Shown here: piece by piece, positions 4,823 to 7,151 of the stretch | How the letters are laid out: each line of letters opens with the position of its first letter | Position numbering within the stretch: position 1 is the first letter of the stretch | Origin: Candidatus Competibacteraceae bacterium | Lineage (GTDB): Bacteria > Pseudomonadota > Gammaproteobacteria > Competibacterales > Competibacteraceae | Direction of reading: 5' to 3' | Length of the DNA stretch: 7,151 bases | Assembly (NCBI GenBank): GCA_003527885.1 | Contig: DPWB01000368.1 | Location: forward strand, 5,501-12,651 | The notes under the pieces: generated by a model | What the model saw: only the letters and a program-made list of their open reading frames with translations | What the model was told of the DNA's origin: nothing | The model's database searches: none | Made by a program: the position numbers and the translations under genes

Positions 4823-7151
4823 TCAAGCCAGACTATTACGCTCCATGCTGGGCTGGGCTTCATAGCCCAGCCGCACCGCCTCCACTCCAGGGAGCTCGCG
4901 CAACCGATCGAGCAAGCCGGCATCTGGCCTGACCTGCCAGTTCGACCCGAACGCCAGTTCCACCCGCGCGCTGGAGCCGAGATAATCCGCCCACACCGCG
5001 CACCGTCCCTCCGACCGATACTCGATTAAAAGCTGCGCGAGTTGCCGCAGCGTTTCCGGTGCGAGCCGACCGCCATCGATCTTTAATACCAATCGCCGAG
5101 CGTATTCGGCTCGCGCGCTTCCCAAATCCAGCACTCGTTCGACGTTTAAACGGGTGGTTTGATTGAACTCGTCCCAGCCCAGCGCGCCTTGTACCACCAA
5201 AATTTCGTCCTCCTTAATCAAGGCGCGGTAACGCTCGTACGTTTCGGGAAAGACGCGGATTTCCAGGCGACCGCTGGCATCGTCCAACATCACGAAGGCG
5301 ATCCGGCCGCCCCGGTTGGCGTTGCGGGTGCGCACGCTGACGACCAAACCGGCGATCAGCACCTGACGGTTGCCGTTCCGGCGCGAGCCACCGTTTTCCA
5401 TCACGGTCCGTAACGGCGTGACGTTGATCGCCGCCAATTCCTCCGCCACCCGATGGATCGGATGGCCGGTCAGATAAATGCCCAAGGTTTCCTTTTCGCC
5501 GTGCAGGCGCCGCTCGTCATCCCATTCCGCCACCTCGGCTGCCGGCGTCAGTCGCGCGGGCGTTTTCTCGGCGGCCGCCAACCCGAACAAATCGTTCTGA
5601 CCGGCGGCATCGTTGCGGGAATGCTGTTCGGCCAACTGCAAAGCATCCGGTAAGCGCTTGTCCAATGTCGCCCGGTTGGGGCCGAGCGCGTCGAACGCGC
5701 CGGAGCGGATCAGCGCATCCAACACCCGCCGGTTGAGCTTGTGCAGATCGGCCCGCCGGCACAGGTCGAACAGATCGCGGTACGGTCCCGCCCGCCGCCG
5801 CTCTTCGACCAAATGCTCGATGGCCGCCTCGCCGACGCCTTTGATCGCCCCCAAGCCATAAAGAATCTCGCCGGGCGCGCCGACCGTGAAGCGGTACTCG
5901 GACTGGTTGATGTCGGGCGGCGCGAGCTTGAGGCCCATGCAGCGGCACTCCTCGATGAACACCACCACCTTGTCGGTCTTGTCCATGTCCGACGACAGCA
6001 CCGCCGCCATGAAGGCCGCCGGATAGTGGGCTTTCAACCACGCGGTCTGATAAGAGACGAGCGCGTAGGCGGCGCTGTGGCTCTTGTTAAATCCGTAGCC
6101 CGCGAATTTCTCCATCAAATCAAAAATATAAGAGGCCGTTTCCGGCTCGACTTCGCGCTCGACCGAACCGTTGACAAAAATCTCGCGCTGCTTGGCCATC
6201 TCCTCGGGCTTCTTTTTGCCCATCGCCCGCCGCAGTAAATCCGCGCCGCCCAGCGTGTAGCCCGCCAGCACTTGCGCGATCTGCATGACTTGCTCTTGAT
6301 AGAGGATAACGCCGTAGGTCGGCTTGAGAATGGTCGCCAAGGCGGGATGCGGGTACTCGATGCGGGCGCGGCCGTGCTTGCGGTCGATGAAATCGTCCAC
6401 CATGCCCGATTGCAGCGGCCCCGGCCGGAACAGCGCCACCAGGGCCACGATATCCTCGAAGCAATCCGGTTGCAGGCGGCGGATCAGATCCTTCATGCCG
6501 CTGGATTCCAACTGGAACACCGCCGTGGTCTGATGGCGTTTCAGCAGATCGAACGCTTCCCGATCGACCAGCGGAATCGCGGTGATATCCAACTGCGGCT
6601 CGCCCGTGGCCCGGCGCCGCTCGTTCAAGGTCTGCACCGCCCAGTCGATGATGGTCAGGGTGCGCAGGCCCAAGAAGTCGAACTTCACCAGCCCGGCCGC
6701 CTCCACATCGTCCTTGTCGAACTGGGTGATGAGGCTGGAATCATCGCCTTGTTCGCGGTAAAGCGGCGAGAAGTCGGTCAGTTCGGACGGCGCGATCACC
6801 ACCCCACCGGCGTGCTTGCCGACGTTGCGGGCCAGCCCTTCCAGCTTGCGCGCCAGTTCGAGCAAGGCCCGTACCTCCTGATCGTTCTCGTACAGCCGGC
6901 GCAGCTCCGCTTCCCGTTCGATGGCCTTGTCGAGCGTCATGCCGATCTCGAAGGGAATCAGCTTGGCGATGCGGTCCACGAAGCCGTAGGGATGGCCGAG
7001 CACCCGGCCCACGTCGCGCACCACCGCCTTGGCGGCCATGGTGCCGTGGGTGGCGATCTGCGACACCCGGTCGCGGCCGTAGCGCTGGGCGACGTAATCG
7101 ATCACCCGATCCCGGCCCTCCATGCAAAAGTCGATGTCGAAGTCGGGCATC
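4823..7151 (-). CDS. dnaE: DNA polymerase III alpha subunit, C-terminal two thirds (partial)
   Basis: This is the replicative polymerase catalytic subunit, cut at its 5' end by the window edge: 775 residues are visible, corresponding to E. coli DnaE from about residue 399 of 1160. The fragment opens with PDFDIDF, giving catalytic Asp3 and Asp5 (E. coli D401 and D403); the third, Asp158, is in VKFDFLGL. Other family blocks include KHAGGVVIAP (112-121), FRPGPLQSGM (241-250), YGFNKSHSAAYALVSYQT (352-369) and a helix-hairpin-helix-like LGAIKGVGEAAIE (433-445). Q518-N-D-L-F522 matches the internal beta-clamp-binding motif (QADMF in E. coli), and an OB-fold spans ~596-656. The PHP domain is outside the window. 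The last ~12 residues after VRLGYE are unlike the E. coli end. The gene is convergent with the plus-strand cluster, with its stop only 54 nt from the antitoxin stop. Identity is essentially certain. Confidence 0.98.
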   Translation of the reverse strand, partial: MPDFDIDFCMEGRDRVIDYVAQRYGRDRVSQIATHGTMAAKAVVRDVGRVLGHPYGFVDRIAKLIPFEIGMTLDKAIEREAELRRLYENDQEVRALLELARKLEGLARNVGKHAGGVVIAPSELTDFSPLYREQGDDSSLITQFDKDDVEAAGLVKFDFLGLRTLTIIDWAVQTLNERRRATGEPQLDITAIPLVDREAFDLLKRHQTTAVFQLESSGMKDLIRRLQPDCFEDIVALVALFRPGPLQSGMVDDFIDRKHGRARIEYPHPALATILKPTYGVILYQEQVMQIAQVLAGYTLGGADLLRRAMGKKKPEEMAKQREIFVNGSVEREVEPETASYIFDLMEKFAGYGFNKSHSAAYALVSYQTAWLKAHYPAAFMAAVLSSDMDKTDKVVVFIEECRCMGLKLAPPDINQSEYRFTVGAPGEILYGLGAIKGVGEAAIEHLVEERRRAGPYRDLFDLCRRADLHKLNRRVLDALIRSGAFDALGPNRATLDKRLPDALQLAEQHSRNDAAGQNDLFGLAAAEKTPARLTPAAEVAEWDDERRLHGEKETLGIYLTGHPIHRVAEELAAINVTPLRTVMENGGSRRNGNRQVLIAGLVVSVRTRNANRGGRIAFVMLDDASGRLEIRVFPETYERYRALIKEDEILVVQGALGWDEFNQTTRLNVERVLDLGSARAEYARRLVLKIDGGRLAPETLRQLAQLLIEYRSEGRCAVWADYLGSSARVELAFGSNWQVRPDAGLLDRLRELPGVEAVRLGYEAQPSMERNSLA
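4851..4872. other. Perfect 9-bp inverted repeat at the 3' end of dnaE
   Basis: GGCTGGGCT (4851-4859) and AGCCCAGCC (4864-4872) are exact reverse complements around a TCAT loop. The hairpin lies inside the dnaE reading frame (codons for Leu-Gly-Tyr-Glu-Ala-Gln-Pro near the C-terminus), about 26 nt before the stop. No T-run follows on either strand, so it does not qualify as an intrinsic terminator. It could slow 3' exonuclease decay of the dnaE message, or be the relic of a repeat element. Confidence 0.6.

Noticed and set aside
4851..4872. Intrinsic terminator between the convergent genes.
   Set aside because: The stem is good but lies within dnaE coding sequence, and no T-run follows on either strand. 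The gap 4769-4822 also shows no hairpin with a T-tract.
4795..4932. Continuation of the PIN toxin frame as a real ~56-residue protein.
   Set aside because: From 4823 on it is only the antisense of the conserved dnaE gene, and nothing after residue 10 resembles a PIN domain.
4834..7127. Many open frames on the plus strand and in other minus frames across the dnaE region.
   Set aside because: They are shadows of the high-GC dnaE reading frame, with no family motifs or ribosome binding sites.

Overview
The window looks like gammaproteobacterial chromosome with fairly high GC. The main taxonomic clue is the minus-strand gene at the right end. It encodes the C-terminal two thirds of a DNA polymerase III alpha subunit (DnaE) that follows the E. 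coli protein nearly block for block. A Competibacter-like or Thiotrichales-like host is possible, but I cannot fix the genus from sequence alone.

Layout, left to right. (1) Positions 1-141 hold the last 46 codons of a short-chain dehydrogenase/reductase. (2) Positions 154-4502 hold a tight three-gene plus-strand cassette. It consists of a 100-aa Trypco1-type (trypsin-co-occurring) protein, a 449-aa cytoplasmic trypsin-like serine protease fused to a P-loop NTPase, and an 891-aa protein. The last has an N-terminal membrane region built from a Gly-Val tetrapeptide repeat, a helical middle, a second P-loop NTPase and a C-terminal winged-helix-like region. (3) Positions 4514-4768 hold a ribbon-helix-helix-like antitoxin gene, followed by only the first ~10 codons of a PIN-domain (VapC-like) toxin. 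(4) Positions 4823-7151 hold dnaE, convergent with everything else and running off the right edge.

The centre of interest is the cassette at 154-4502. Trypco1 proteins and trypsin-NTPase fusions are known parts of predicted NTP-dependent biological conflict (defence or programmed-death-like) systems. The third gene overlaps the protease gene by 4 bp. I infer a sensor/switch NTPase that controls a protease, and a partner NTPase with a glycine-zipper-like membrane domain that could be the membrane-acting effector. The 12-bp tandem DNA repeat that encodes this membrane domain is the most unusual sequence in the window.

The plus-strand genes are so closely packed (12 nt, 24 nt, 4-bp overlap, 11 nt, 4-bp overlap) that co-transcription is likely, possibly from a promoter upstream of the SDR gene and outside the window. 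I found no convincing promoter or intrinsic terminator. The toxin remnant stops within ~30 bp of the dnaE stop codon, so a deletion or insertion junction probably lies near 4795-4822.
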